The translations under genes and the position numbers were made by a program. Source: an uncultured Spartobacteria bacterium (GTDB lineage Bacteria > Verrucomicrobiota > Verrucomicrobiia > Chthoniobacterales > JAATET01). Taken from it: a DNA stretch of 64,000 bases. Positions 34,565 through 45,098 of the stretch are shown here, one piece after another. The stretch is taken from assembly GCA_938011325.1 (NCBI GenBank), contig CALLUD010000012.1, forward strand, positions 1-64,000, in the 5' to 3' direction. The notes under the pieces were generated by a model. The model had not been told where the DNA came from, did no database searches, and saw nothing but the letters and a program-made list of their open reading frames with translations. Numbering within the stretch: the stretch's first letter is position 1; each line of letters begins with the position of its first letter.

Positions 34565-35335
34565 ATGGAGGGCGAATACAAAGTCAAACTCGACGTCTTC
34601 GAAGGTCCGCTCGACCTGCTGCTCTATTTGATCAAGCGGGACGAGGTCGACATCTACGACATCTCGATCGAGCGGATCACGAAGCAATACCTCGAGTATC
34701 TCGATGCGTTCAAAATGCTGAACATCGAGCTCGCCGGCGAGTTCATCGTGATGGCCGCGAACCTGCTCTACATCAAGAGCCGCATGCTGCTCCCCGTCGA
34801 CCAGCAGATGGCCGAGGAGGACGCCGACGAGGATGACCCGCGCTGGGAACTCATCCGCCAGCTCATCGAATATAAAAAGTTCAAGGAGGCCGCCGCGCAC
34901 CTTCGCGACCGGGAGGCCCTTCAGGAGCAGCTTTTCGCCCGGGTGCCCCCGGCTCCCGACCTCGCGCCGGAGCCCGAGAACCTGCTTGTCGAGGAGGTCG
35001 GCATTTTCGACCTCATTCGTGCGTTTCAAAACGTTCTCAAGCGCCGCGCCGAGAAGCAGGAGGACCTGCGGGAAATCTTCGAGGAGAATTTCACCGTCGC
35101 CGACAAGATCGAGCACGTGCTCAAGATCGTCAGTGCCGGCGTGCCCGTGAAATTCGAGGACATGTTTCCGGAACGCGCCACGCGCACCGAGATTGTCGTC
35201 ACCTTCCTCGCCATGCTGGAACTCATCCGCATGAAGCAGCTCCGCGTGCGGCAGGACCAGCATTTCGGCGAAATCTGGCTTGAGCGCCAGACGGGGGTCG
35301 CGCCAGTCTCCACCCCTGCAGTCGAGGAAAAGTGA
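34565..35335 (+). CDS. scpA: Segregation and condensation protein A
   Basis: A 256-residue kleisin. The N terminus YKVKLDVFEGPLDLLLYLIK and IELAGEFIVMAANLLYIKSR are diagnostic for ScpA; the C-terminal winged helix contains TEIVVTFLAMLELIRMKQLR. It bridges SMC heads with ScpB for chromosome condensation. It is 31 bp downstream of hpf and its stop overlaps the GTG start of scpB (GTGA). Confidence 0.95.
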   Translation: MEGEYKVKLDVFEGPLDLLLYLIKRDEVDIYDISIERITKQYLEYLDAFKMLNIELAGEFIVMAANLLYIKSRMLLPVDQQMAEEDADEDDPRWELIRQLIEYKKFKEAAAHLRDREALQEQLFARVPPAPDLAPEPENLLVEEVGIFDLIRAFQNVLKRRAEKQEDLREIFEENFTVADKIEHVLKIVSAGVPVKFEDMFPERATRTEIVVTFLAMLELIRMKQLRVRQDQHFGEIWLERQTGVAPVSTPAVEEK

Positions 35336-36132
35336 CCGATTCTCCGAATTCCACAGATGCTCAGGCGGCTCCCGAAGGCCCGGAGCTGAAGCACGTCGTC
35401 GAGGCGCTTGTTTTCGCCTCGCAAAAGCCGATTTCCGCAAAGGAGATCGCGGCGGCGCTTCGTGGCGCGGCGGAAGCTGCGAAGGAAGACCCCGTCGCCC
35501 AGCGATTCGCGAAGACGAAGGAGGACGCGATCATCGATGCCATTGACGCGCTGTCGGAGGATTATCGCGCCGCGGGCCATGCCTTCGAAATTCGGGAAAC
35601 CGTCGCCGGCTGGCAGCTCGTCACCGCACCGGCCTTTGCCCGCTGGCTGCGCCAGCTCTTCCCCGAGGCCAAGCCCGCCAAGCTCAGCGCGCCCGCCCTC
35701 GAGACGCTTGCAATCATTGCCTATCGCCAGCCGACCACACGTGCCGACCTCGAGGCTGTGCGCGGCGTTTCGGTCGATGGCGTAATGCAGACCTTGCTGG
35801 ACCGCCAGCTCATCCGGATCGCAGGCCGTGCGGACATTCCGGGCCGCCCTCTGCTTTACGAGACGACCACCCATTTCATGGAGCATTTCGGGCTTCGCTC
35901 GCTCGACGAGCTCCCGAACGCAGGCGAGCTGCGTCGCGCCGCCAATGCGCTGGTCGAAGCCAGTGCCCAGGAGAAACCCGCCGAGTCCGAAAGCGCGCCC
36001 GCCGAAAACGCAGCGCCCGCCGGGGAAACCACGCCTGCCCAGGATGCGCCGCCGGCGGAGAATTCCGCTCCGGCGGAAGAAGCCTCCTCGTCCCAGGAAA
36101 CGCCCCCGGAAGAACCGACCCCGCAATCATGA
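35332..36132 (+). CDS. scpB: Segregation and condensation protein B
   Basis: A 266-residue protein with the two winged-helix ScpB domains: LKHVVEALVFASQKPISAKE and ALETLAIIAYRQPTTRADLE, then RGVSVDGVMQTLLDRQLIRI and GRPLLYETTTHFMEHFGLRS. The last 60 residues are an acidic Ala/Pro/Glu-rich tail (ENSAPAEEASSSQETPPEEP) not part of the core. It starts with GTG overlapping the scpA stop and its own stop overlaps the pheA ATG (ATGA), so translation of the three genes is coupled. Confidence 0.95.
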   Translation: MTDSPNSTDAQAAPEGPELKHVVEALVFASQKPISAKEIAAALRGAAEAAKEDPVAQRFAKTKEDAIIDAIDALSEDYRAAGHAFEIRETVAGWQLVTAPAFARWLRQLFPEAKPAKLSAPALETLAIIAYRQPTTRADLEAVRGVSVDGVMQTLLDRQLIRIAGRADIPGRPLLYETTTHFMEHFGLRSLDELPNAGELRRAANALVEASAQEKPAESESAPAENAAPAGETTPAQDAPPAENSAPAEEASSSQETPPEEPTPQS

Positions 36133-36968
36133 GCGAGATTTCCGACATCCGGGAAAAGATCGATGCCATCGACACGCAGCTTCTCAAGCTGCTGAACGAG
36201 CGCGCCCAGCTCGCGTTGGAAATTGGCAAAATCAAGAGCCGCGACGGACTGCCCATCTACGCACCCGATCGCGAAATGGCGCTGCTGCGAAGCCTCGTGG
36301 AAAAGAACGACGGCCCGCTCTCGCCCGTGGCCATTCGCGCCATCTATCGCGAGATCATGTCGGCCGCGCTGGCGCTGGAGAAAGACGTGGTGATCGCCTG
36401 CTTCGGCGCGGAAGGCGGATCGTGCCACCAGGCCGCCCGCGCCCGCTTCGGCTCGAGCGTGAAATACTCGTTCTTCTCCGACGTGCCGGAGCTCTTCGAG
36501 TCCGTCGCCAGGGGCGAGGCCGATTGCGGCGTCGTTCCCATTGAGGACGCCGGCCATGGCGCGGTCAGCCAGACGCTCGACGCGCTCGCCCAGACCGAGC
36601 TGACCATTTGCGCGGAGATCGTTTCCGCGCCGGACGGCACACCAGGGGAAAGTGCGGAGTGCTCGCGTTATTTCGTGCTGGCTCGCACCGCGAGCGCAAT
36701 GTCGGGCAACGACCGCACCACTCTACTGCTGCGTGTGGAGGACAAGCCGGGAGCATTGATGGATGCGCTCGAACCGTTCCGAAATGCGGACCTCAATCTC
36801 AGCCATTTCGCGAGCCGGCCGGCGTCGAAAGGCAGCGACGATGTCTTTTTCTTCGTCGAAGTGGACGGTCACGCGCGCGACGAGGGCTTTGCCGAGGTGC
36901 TGCGCGAACTCTCGCGGAGATGCCGGGCGGTGAAGGTGCTCGGCAGTTATCCCCGGGCCGAAATCTAG
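36129..36968 (+). CDS. pheA: Chorismate mutase/prephenate dehydratase (P-protein) with truncated dehydratase domain
   Basis: A 279-residue protein. Residues 1-84 are an AroQ chorismate mutase domain (REKIDAIDTQLLKLLNERAQ, then YAPDREMALL). Residues 87-165 are the first lobe of prephenate dehydratase (FGAEGGSCHQAARARFG, GVVPIEDAGHGAVSQTLDAL). The protein then jumps from ICAEIVSA straight to ECSRYFVLAR, the position of the catalytic TRF motif, which here reads SRY. The second lobe, about 70-75 residues in other P-proteins (SHPQ and the alanine-rich segments), is absent. Residues 195-275 are an ACT domain with ESRP replaced by ASRP. The mutase may work; the dehydratase probably does not. It is translationally coupled to scpB. 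Confidence 0.85.
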   Translation: MSEISDIREKIDAIDTQLLKLLNERAQLALEIGKIKSRDGLPIYAPDREMALLRSLVEKNDGPLSPVAIRAIYREIMSAALALEKDVVIACFGAEGGSCHQAARARFGSSVKYSFFSDVPELFESVARGEADCGVVPIEDAGHGAVSQTLDALAQTELTICAEIVSAPDGTPGESAECSRYFVLARTASAMSGNDRTTLLLRVEDKPGALMDALEPFRNADLNLSHFASRPASKGSDDVFFFVEVDGHARDEGFAEVLRELSRRCRAVKVLGSYPRAEI

Positions 36969-36983
36969 TCATCGCGCAAAACT

Positions 36984-37025
36984 CCCCGGCGTCGAAGCGC
37001 GATGCCGGCACCGCCCGGGGCTTTT
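36984..37025 (+). terminator. Probable terminator after scpA-scpB-pheA
   Basis: CCCCGG (36984-36989) pairs with CCGGGG (37015-37020), with a further CGGC/GCCG pairing inside, and is followed by CTTTTGG. It lies 15 bp after the pheA stop. Confidence 0.5.
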
Positions 37026-37126
37026 GGCAACCTGCAGCCAACGGTGCGTCGCGCCATTGGCATTTATCGACATCAGTCTTGCATTGGCGGCCATGATTGG
37101 CACTTTTCCAGCTAGTGACTGAGGGG

Positions 37127-38635
37127 ATGTTCAGCAACTACGACGTCGGGGGATTCTTCGACGAAATGTTCGACTCCTCCGGAAATGTGCGCCCTCACTA
37201 CGCGACACTTCTGCGGCGATTCGGGCAAATGGACCCCGAGGAGTTCGCCCGCAAGAACACCATGGCGGCGAATTCCTACCTCAGCCAGGGAATCACCTTC
37301 ACGGTTTACAGTGGTGACGAGGGGACGGAGCGCATTTTTCCGTTCGACCTGATTCCGCGCATCGTGCCCGCCGATGAATGGGCACACATCGAGAAAGGCC
37401 TCGTCCAGCGCCTCACGGCGCTGAACATGTTCCTGCACGACATCTATCACGAACAGCGCATCATCAAGGAAAAGGTCATCCCCGAGGAGGTCATCCGCAG
37501 CGCCAAGCATTTCCGGCCCGAGTTCATGGGCTTCGACGTGCCAAAAAACATCTACATCCACGTCTGCGGCACGGACCTCATTCGCGACAATACCGGGCAG
37601 TATCTCGTGCTCGAGGACAACGGGCGGTGTCCGTCCGGCGTGTCCTATGTGCTCGAGAATCGCCAGGCGATGAAACGCGTCTTCCCGCGACTTTTCTCGA
37701 AATACCCCGTCCGCCCGGTGGATCGCTACCCGCAGGAGCTGCTCTCCGTGCTCCGTTACATCGCGCCCGGTGGAAAGCCCGATCCCGTCTGCGCCGTGCT
37801 CACACCCGGCATCTACAACTCCGCGTATTTCGAGCATTCGTTCCTCGCGCGAGAGATGGGCATCGAGATCGTCGTGGGAGCGGACCTCGTTGTGGAAAAC
37901 CGCCGCGTTTACATGAAGACGACGCGCGGACTCCAGCAGGTGGACGTCATCTACCGCCGCATTGACGACGATTTCCTCGATCCGCTGGTCTTCCGGAAGG
38001 ATTCCGTGCTCGGCGTGCCAGGTCTTGTCGACGCCTACCGCGCAGGCAATGTCGCACTGGCAAATTCCATCGGCACCGGCGTCGCCGACGACAAGGTCAC
38101 CTATTACTACGTGCCGCGGATGATCGAGTTTTACCTCGGCGAGAAACCAATCCTGCCAAACGTCGAAACGTATCTCTCCTCCGAGGAAAGCGATCGCAAA
38201 TACATCCTCGAGCATATCGACGAGCTCGTCATCAAGTCCGCGAACGAAAGCGGCGGCTACGGAATGCTCATCGGTCCGCACGCGACGAAGGAGGAGATCG
38301 AGAAATTCCGCCAGGCAATCATTGCCGATCCCCGCGGCTACGTCGCGCAGCCGGTCATTCAACTCTCGCGCTCGCCCTCCTATTGCGACGGCGTGATCGA
38401 GGGCCGGCATATCGATCTCCGACCCTACATTCTCAGCGGCGAGAAAACGACCATCATTCCCGGCGGCCTCACGCGCGTCGCGCTTCGCAAGGGCTCACTC
38501 GTCGTCAACTCCTCGCAGGGCGGAGGCAGCAAGGACACATGGGTGCTCGATGATTACGATCCGGGGCTGTCGCAGTATCAGGACGACGGCATGCAAACAC
38601 AATCGATGGGCGGCATGACCCAGAGTCAGTCGTGA
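37127..38635 (+). CDS. Circularly permuted ATP-grasp protein
   Basis: A 502-residue protein of the circularly permuted ATP-grasp type 2 family (formerly DUF407/DUF404). Characteristic blocks are FFDEMFDSSGNVRPHYATLL, GTERIFPFDLIPRIVPADEW, YLVLEDNGRCPSGVSYVLEN, VLTPGIYNSAYFEHSFLARE, and KSANESGGYGMLIGPHA. These enzymes are thought to ligate amino groups onto peptides or small molecules; the products are unknown. The start at 37127 is preceded by GAGGGG but too close; a TTG at 37097 is an alternative. It heads an operon with an alpha-E protein and a metzincin protease. Confidence 0.92.
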   Translation: MFSNYDVGGFFDEMFDSSGNVRPHYATLLRRFGQMDPEEFARKNTMAANSYLSQGITFTVYSGDEGTERIFPFDLIPRIVPADEWAHIEKGLVQRLTALNMFLHDIYHEQRIIKEKVIPEEVIRSAKHFRPEFMGFDVPKNIYIHVCGTDLIRDNTGQYLVLEDNGRCPSGVSYVLENRQAMKRVFPRLFSKYPVRPVDRYPQELLSVLRYIAPGGKPDPVCAVLTPGIYNSAYFEHSFLAREMGIEIVVGADLVVENRRVYMKTTRGLQQVDVIYRRIDDDFLDPLVFRKDSVLGVPGLVDAYRAGNVALANSIGTGVADDKVTYYYVPRMIEFYLGEKPILPNVETYLSSEESDRKYILEHIDELVIKSANESGGYGMLIGPHATKEEIEKFRQAIIADPRGYVAQPVIQLSRSPSYCDGVIEGRHIDLRPYILSGEKTTIIPGGLTRVALRKGSLVVNSSQGGGSKDTWVLDDYDPGLSQYQDDGMQTQSMGGMTQSQS

Positions 38636-38648
38636 GGAGGTTGCCATC

Positions 38649-39620
38649 ATGCTGAGTCGTGTTGCCGATTCCTGTTACTGGATGAGCCGCTACATCGAGC
38701 GGGCCGAGACCAACGCGCGCCTGCTCAATGTGAACATGTCGCTCATGCTCGATCTCGAGGATGCGGACGAAACCTCGGTGAAGCGCTATTGGGAGCCCGT
38801 GCTCGCCACGCTCGAGGATCAGGAGTTGTTCTACAAACTCTACGACCGCATCTCGGCCGAGACGGTCATGGAGTTCGTGACGTTCGAAAAACAGAACCCG
38901 AACTCCGTTCTCTCGTGCATCTCGCGCGCGCGCGAAAATGCCCGCACCGTGCGCGAGCAGATTTCCAGCGAGATGTGGGAGCGGCTCAACAAGCTCTATC
39001 TCTACATTCGCAGCGACAAGGCCCGCACAGACTTCCGGAACACGCCGTTCGATTTCTATCGCAGCGTCATCGACGACTCCCATTTGTTTCAGGGCATCAC
39101 CGACGCCACGATGACCCACGGCGAAGGCTGGGACTTCATCCAGGTCGGCAAATACCTGGAGCGTGCCGATTCCACCTCGCGCGTGCTCGACATCAAATAC
39201 CACATCCTTCTGCCCACCGGTGAACCGGTCGGCGGCAATGTCGACCTCACGCAATGGATGGCCGTGCTGCGCTCGTGCAGCGCCGTCGAGGCGTATTTGA
39301 AGGTGCGCGTCGGCCACATCTCGGCCTCGGAAATCGCGCAGTTTCTCATCCTGCACCCGAGCTTCCCCCGCTCGATCCGGTTCTGCGTCGATCAAATGGA
39401 CCGCGCCATCCACCGCATCTCCGGCAGCAGCGTCTTCGGGTTTCACAATGACCCCGAGCGCCTCTCCGGCATGCTGCGCGCGCAGATCGCCTACGCGACG
39501 ATCGACAGCATTTTCCTCTGCGGCCTCCACGAATACCTCGACAACACGCAACTGCGTCTCACCGAGATCTCCAACGCCCTCGTGAAAACCTACTGCGAGT
39601 GGCTCGACGAACCCAAGTAA
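38649..39620 (+). CDS. Alpha-E domain protein
   Basis: A 323-residue all-helical protein of the alpha-E family: MLSRVADSCYWMSRYIERAE at the N terminus and VGKYLERADSTSRVLDIKYH in the middle are diagnostic. It almost always sits beside the permuted ATP-grasp protein, as here (13 bp gap), and is thought to work with it in making or modifying a peptide-like product. GAGGAGG at 38635-38641 is a good ribosome-binding site. Its TAA stop overlaps the next ATG (TAATG). Confidence 0.92.
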   Translation: MLSRVADSCYWMSRYIERAETNARLLNVNMSLMLDLEDADETSVKRYWEPVLATLEDQELFYKLYDRISAETVMEFVTFEKQNPNSVLSCISRARENARTVREQISSEMWERLNKLYLYIRSDKARTDFRNTPFDFYRSVIDDSHLFQGITDATMTHGEGWDFIQVGKYLERADSTSRVLDIKYHILLPTGEPVGGNVDLTQWMAVLRSCSAVEAYLKVRVGHISASEIAQFLILHPSFPRSIRFCVDQMDRAIHRISGSSVFGFHNDPERLSGMLRAQIAYATIDSIFLCGLHEYLDNTQLRLTEISNALVKTYCEWLDEPK

Positions 39621-40516
39621 TGCCTCGCTCGTTCCGCGTTTATGCGGGATGCCTCGTCGCCATGGGGGCGGCGATTGCCGGCCTTTGCGCCGCGCCAAGC
39701 TTCGAAGGAACCTCGTGGACGGATCGGCCGATCGTCGTCCTGACCGATGTCTCCGGCGCGCCGGACACGGAAACCGACGACGTGCTGCTCGCGGCGATTC
39801 GCCGCGCCGCCGACCGCTGGAATGCAGCATTGCGCATCCCGCTCATCGAGATCGCTCCGGCCAGCGTCCAGCAGCCCTTCCTCGGGAACGGACTCACGGA
39901 ACTCTACTTCTCGACCGTGATCGCGCCCGGGCTGAACTTCGGAGACCAGTTCGCCTACACGGATTCCATTCGGCGGCTCTTCGGAAAAACCGTCGAGAGT
40001 CACCTCGTGTTCAATCCCCGCCATCCGTGGAAAGTTTACGCCGGTCCGCTCCACTACGACCCGGAGGGCAATCGCATTCCCGATCTTTACCGTGTGGCGC
40101 TGCACGAGTTCGGCCACGTCCTCGGGCTGGCCCATCCCGACTTCGAAGCGGATGACACGATCATGCGCAGTCGCGTCTCCGACATCGACGACCTCACATC
40201 GCGCGATCTCGCCGACGCCCGCGCGATCTCGCTGACACTCGCCGTCGAGAACGCCCCGCGCCTCCGTTTCTCACGAGGAAAGCGTCGCATTGCACCGTCG
40301 GATCGAATCTCGATTCGCGGCGTCGCCACACCGATGTTTCTTCGCCGAATCGTGATCCGCGAGGAGTCGGGAAAACGCGTGCGTGTCCGTCCGCGCCGGC
40401 ATTGGCGTGCCCACGTTTCCTTGAACCCCGGCGCGAACCGACTGCGCTTTTACCTCCGCGCCCCGCACGGGCAGCTCCGGCGCTTCGCGATGCGCACCGT
40501 GCTCTTTGAACCCTGA
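39620..40516 (+). CDS. Metzincin-type zinc protease, exported
   Basis: A 298-residue exported protein with signal peptide (YAGCLVAMGAAIAGLCAAP). The zinc site HEFGHVLGLAHP (His 162, 166, 172, catalytic Glu 163) followed by the Met-turn TIMRS is the matrixin-like metzincin signature. The C-terminal 100 residues are basic and strand-rich (FLRRIVIREESGKRVRVRPR). It overlaps the alpha-E gene by one base, so it belongs to the ATP-grasp operon. In other bacteria this operon usually carries a transglutaminase-like or NTN-type peptidase; a metzincin in this place is unusual. Confidence 0.85.
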   Translation: MPRSFRVYAGCLVAMGAAIAGLCAAPSFEGTSWTDRPIVVLTDVSGAPDTETDDVLLAAIRRAADRWNAALRIPLIEIAPASVQQPFLGNGLTELYFSTVIAPGLNFGDQFAYTDSIRRLFGKTVESHLVFNPRHPWKVYAGPLHYDPEGNRIPDLYRVALHEFGHVLGLAHPDFEADDTIMRSRVSDIDDLTSRDLADARAISLTLAVENAPRLRFSRGKRRIAPSDRISIRGVATPMFLRRIVIREESGKRVRVRPRRHWRAHVSLNPGANRLRFYLRAPHGQLRRFAMRTVLFEP

Positions 40517-40525
40517 CGCGCAGCC

Positions 40526-41449
40526 CTACGGCTTCACGGCCGTGGCCAGCACGGTCTGAAAATGAGGCGCGGCCCTCTCCCGCGACACCGTCGAGATCGT
40601 GATGTCTTCGAATCCCGCCTCGCGCAGCATCTGGTCGAGCTCGATTTCCGAGAAGCCCAGCCAGACATGCGCATACAGTTCGCGGGCCTGCTCGTAGCTG
40701 TGGCTGGCGAGGTCGAGGATCACAATGCGACCGCCCGGCTTGAGGATGCGAAAGGCCTCCGCGATCGCCACCGGTGGGCGCGCCGCGTGATGCAGCGCCT
40801 GGCTGAACAGCGCGATCTCCACGCTCGCATCGTCGATCGGTGGCGCCTCGATGTCGCCGAGACGATATTCCAGATTCTTGAATCCGTGCTCGCGCGCGAG
40901 ATTCGCTCCGAACTCGACCATCTTTTCCGAGCTGTCGATGGCGATGACCTTCTTCGCGCGCCGCGCGAGCAGTTGCGAAAGCGTGCCTTCGCCCGCGCCG
41001 AGGTCGGCGATCACCATCGGCGGCAGCAGGTGCAGCAACGCATGCGCGAGCGCCTGCCAAGACCGCCCGGGAATGTAGGTGCGGCCAAATTTCCCCGCGA
41101 GCCGGTTGAAATATTCCGCCGCCCGGTCCTTGCGTTTTTTCAACGTGAGCTTGAGCGCGGCCTGATCGTTCCGGGCCTCCGGAATCTCCTCGCTGGCAAG
41201 CTGCACGAGATTGGCGAGCGGCGAGTCCTCGGGCAGCGTGGCTCGGTAAAAGATGTTCTTGCCGACGCGCCGGTCGGTCACGAGGCCCGCACGCTTCACC
41301 AATGCGAGGCTGGCGGAAATCCGGCTCTGCCCCATGCCGAGGATTTCCTGCAACTCGGCGACCGTGAGCTCCTCGTCACGCAGCAGCCGAAGCAGCCGGA
41401 GACGCGTGGGGTCCGACAACACACGGAAGGATTTGACGAGCGAGGCCAT
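40526..41449 (-). CDS. ArsR-family regulator fused to a SAM-methyltransferase domain (SahR-like)
   Basis: A 307-residue protein. Residues 1-90 are an ArsR winged helix (FRVLSDPTRLRLLRLLRDEE, LGMGQSRISASLALVKRAGL) without the usual metal-binding cysteines. Residues 130-300 are a class I methyltransferase domain (VIADLGAGEGTLSQLLARRA, FKNLEYRLGDIEAPPIDDAS, AFRILKPGGRIVILDL). This fusion resembles SahR, which senses S-adenosylhomocysteine and controls the SAM cycle in Proteobacteria. Here it is divergent from metK-ahcY, the expected targets. An 8-bp perfect inverted repeat lies 22 bp upstream of its start. The link is inferred from domain order and neighbours. Confidence 0.85.
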   Translation of the reverse strand: MASLVKSFRVLSDPTRLRLLRLLRDEELTVAELQEILGMGQSRISASLALVKRAGLVTDRRVGKNIFYRATLPEDSPLANLVQLASEEIPEARNDQAALKLTLKKRKDRAAEYFNRLAGKFGRTYIPGRSWQALAHALLHLLPPMVIADLGAGEGTLSQLLARRAKKVIAIDSSEKMVEFGANLAREHGFKNLEYRLGDIEAPPIDDASVEIALFSQALHHAARPPVAIAEAFRILKPGGRIVILDLASHSYEQARELYAHVWLGFSEIELDQMLREAGFEDITISTVSRERAAPHFQTVLATAVKP

Positions 41450-41470
41450 GGGAACGCGCGGAACATCGCA

Positions 41471-41492
41471 GGTTTTCTCGAATCAGAAAACC
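41471..41492. promoter_or_regulatory. Inverted repeat, candidate operator of the ArsR-methyltransferase
   Basis: GGTTTTCT (41471-41478) and AGAAAACC (41485-41492) are perfect complements with a six-base spacer, 22 bp upstream of the regulator's start and within the divergent metK promoter region. Symmetry and spacing fit a dimeric winged-helix site. Confidence 0.55.
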
Positions 41493-41594
41493 CCTCGCTT
41501 CAGGCTTGTTTGGTTGCGCTTTCGCTGGGTCTCGCTGACGGAAGCGGATCTTCGCGACCCAATGAAGGCCCGGTTGCCCGCGCCGCTTTCCCGT

Positions 41595-41624
41595 TTGACA
41601 GCGGACATACAACAACCGATGAAT
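41595..41624 (+). promoter_or_regulatory. metK: Candidate promoter of metK-ahcY
   Basis: A perfect TTGACA at 41595-41600 is followed after 18 bases by ATGAAT (41619-41624), a weak -10 element. Downstream, at 41632-41645, lies GATATCTTAATAAG, which contains the near-palindrome CTTA-A-TAAG and could be an operator close to the transcription start. No S-adenosylmethionine or S-adenosylhomocysteine riboswitch fold was recognised in 41450-41656. Confidence 0.45.
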
Positions 41625-41656
41625 ACATGCTGATATCTTAATAAGTTCCAACCACC

Positions 41657-42877
<1,221 letters not shown>

Positions 42878-42892
42878 CAGAAATCCATCAAC

Positions 42893-44317
<1,425 letters not shown>

Positions 44318-44340
44318 GGCGGATATCTGCCCTCTTCGGA

Positions 44341-44373
44341 AAGGCCCGCCCGCAACGGCGGGCCTTTTCTTTG
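44341..44373 (+). terminator. Rho-independent terminator of metK-ahcY
   Basis: AAGGCCCGCC (44341-44350) pairs perfectly with GGCGGGCCTT (44357-44366) over a six-base loop and is followed by TTCTTTG. It lies 23 bp after the ahcY stop. Confidence 0.9.
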
Positions 44374-44447
44374 TGCGGGACACGCTGGTTTGGTGACCAA
44401 AGAACTTCTTTCGCGAATCCAATTCTGGATTACGTTTTCGCGTCCAG

Positions 44448-44864
44448 ATGAATGCGTTCCTGCGGGCGATTCGAAACTTCTACTTGGGTCTCTTCAACGG
44501 CATCGGCAACGTCGTCATGATCACATTCGGATGCGCGCTCGCCGCCTACGCGACCTACGCCCAGTTCCAGCCCCTCCACAACACGCCGCTCAACGCGACC
44601 CTGCTCGGATGCGGGGTTCTTTTCATCGTCTCGGACACCGTTCGGCGATTCGTCTGGATGCTCGTGCTGCTGACCCTCATCTGGGGAGGTATGATCTACT
44701 CGCTCGTCTCAGCCCGTGACCTCCCGCACCACGATCCGGAGCTGACGCCGGGTCTGCTCGCTTTCATGACCGTCCCACCCCTGCTGGCAAGTTTGGTGTT
44801 CGCCATGCGCCGCCCGCGCGAAGAGGATTCCCTGGAAACAAAGGACTCCCAGCCGAGTTCCTAG
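44448..44864 (+). CDS. Hypothetical membrane protein
   Basis: A 138-residue protein with four likely membrane segments: FNGIGNVVMITFGCALAAYA, ATLLGCGVLFIVSDTVRRFV, VWMLVLLTLIWGGMIYSLVS and LLAFMTVPPLLASLVFAM. The last 20 residues are acidic and soluble (EEDSLETKDSQPSS). No family is recognised. It stands alone between the metK-ahcY terminator and the PEP-CTERM duplicates. Confidence 0.7.
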   Translation: MNAFLRAIRNFYLGLFNGIGNVVMITFGCALAAYATYAQFQPLHNTPLNATLLGCGVLFIVSDTVRRFVWMLVLLTLIWGGMIYSLVSARDLPHHDPELTPGLLAFMTVPPLLASLVFAMRRPREEDSLETKDSQPSS

Positions 44865-44978
44865 AGCCTCTGCCGACACGCCCGGATGAACCAGTGCCGG
44901 GCTGCATCCGATGAAGATTCGCGCTCCTTCCCAAAGGTAGCATTCGTGCCGCGACGCGATTCGATTTAGAAATGAAGA

Positions 44979-45006
44979 AGCCCGCAGCACCATAGTCCTG
45001 CGGGCT
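44979..45006 (-). terminator. Terminator hairpin of the LamG PEP-CTERM gene at 45099
   Basis: AGCCCGCAG and CTGCGGGCT form a perfect 9-bp stem with a ten-base loop, followed on the minus strand by TTCTTCATTTC. It lies about 93 bp after the gene's stop, the same place as the hairpin after the paralogue at 46374, and both are preceded by a shared GAGGCGGAG block. Confidence 0.7.
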
Positions 45007-45098
45007 CTTCTGTGAGGTGGGAGCTGGGTTGGCAACCGCCACCTGACTCCGCCTCAGATGGTCCGACCTCTAAGACAGAGGCCGAAGTCCGGCTTTTG

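Noticed and set aside
41450..41656. SAM or SAH riboswitch ahead of metK
   Set aside because: No conserved core or multi-stem fold could be drawn; the visible symmetry is a simple inverted repeat next to the regulator start.
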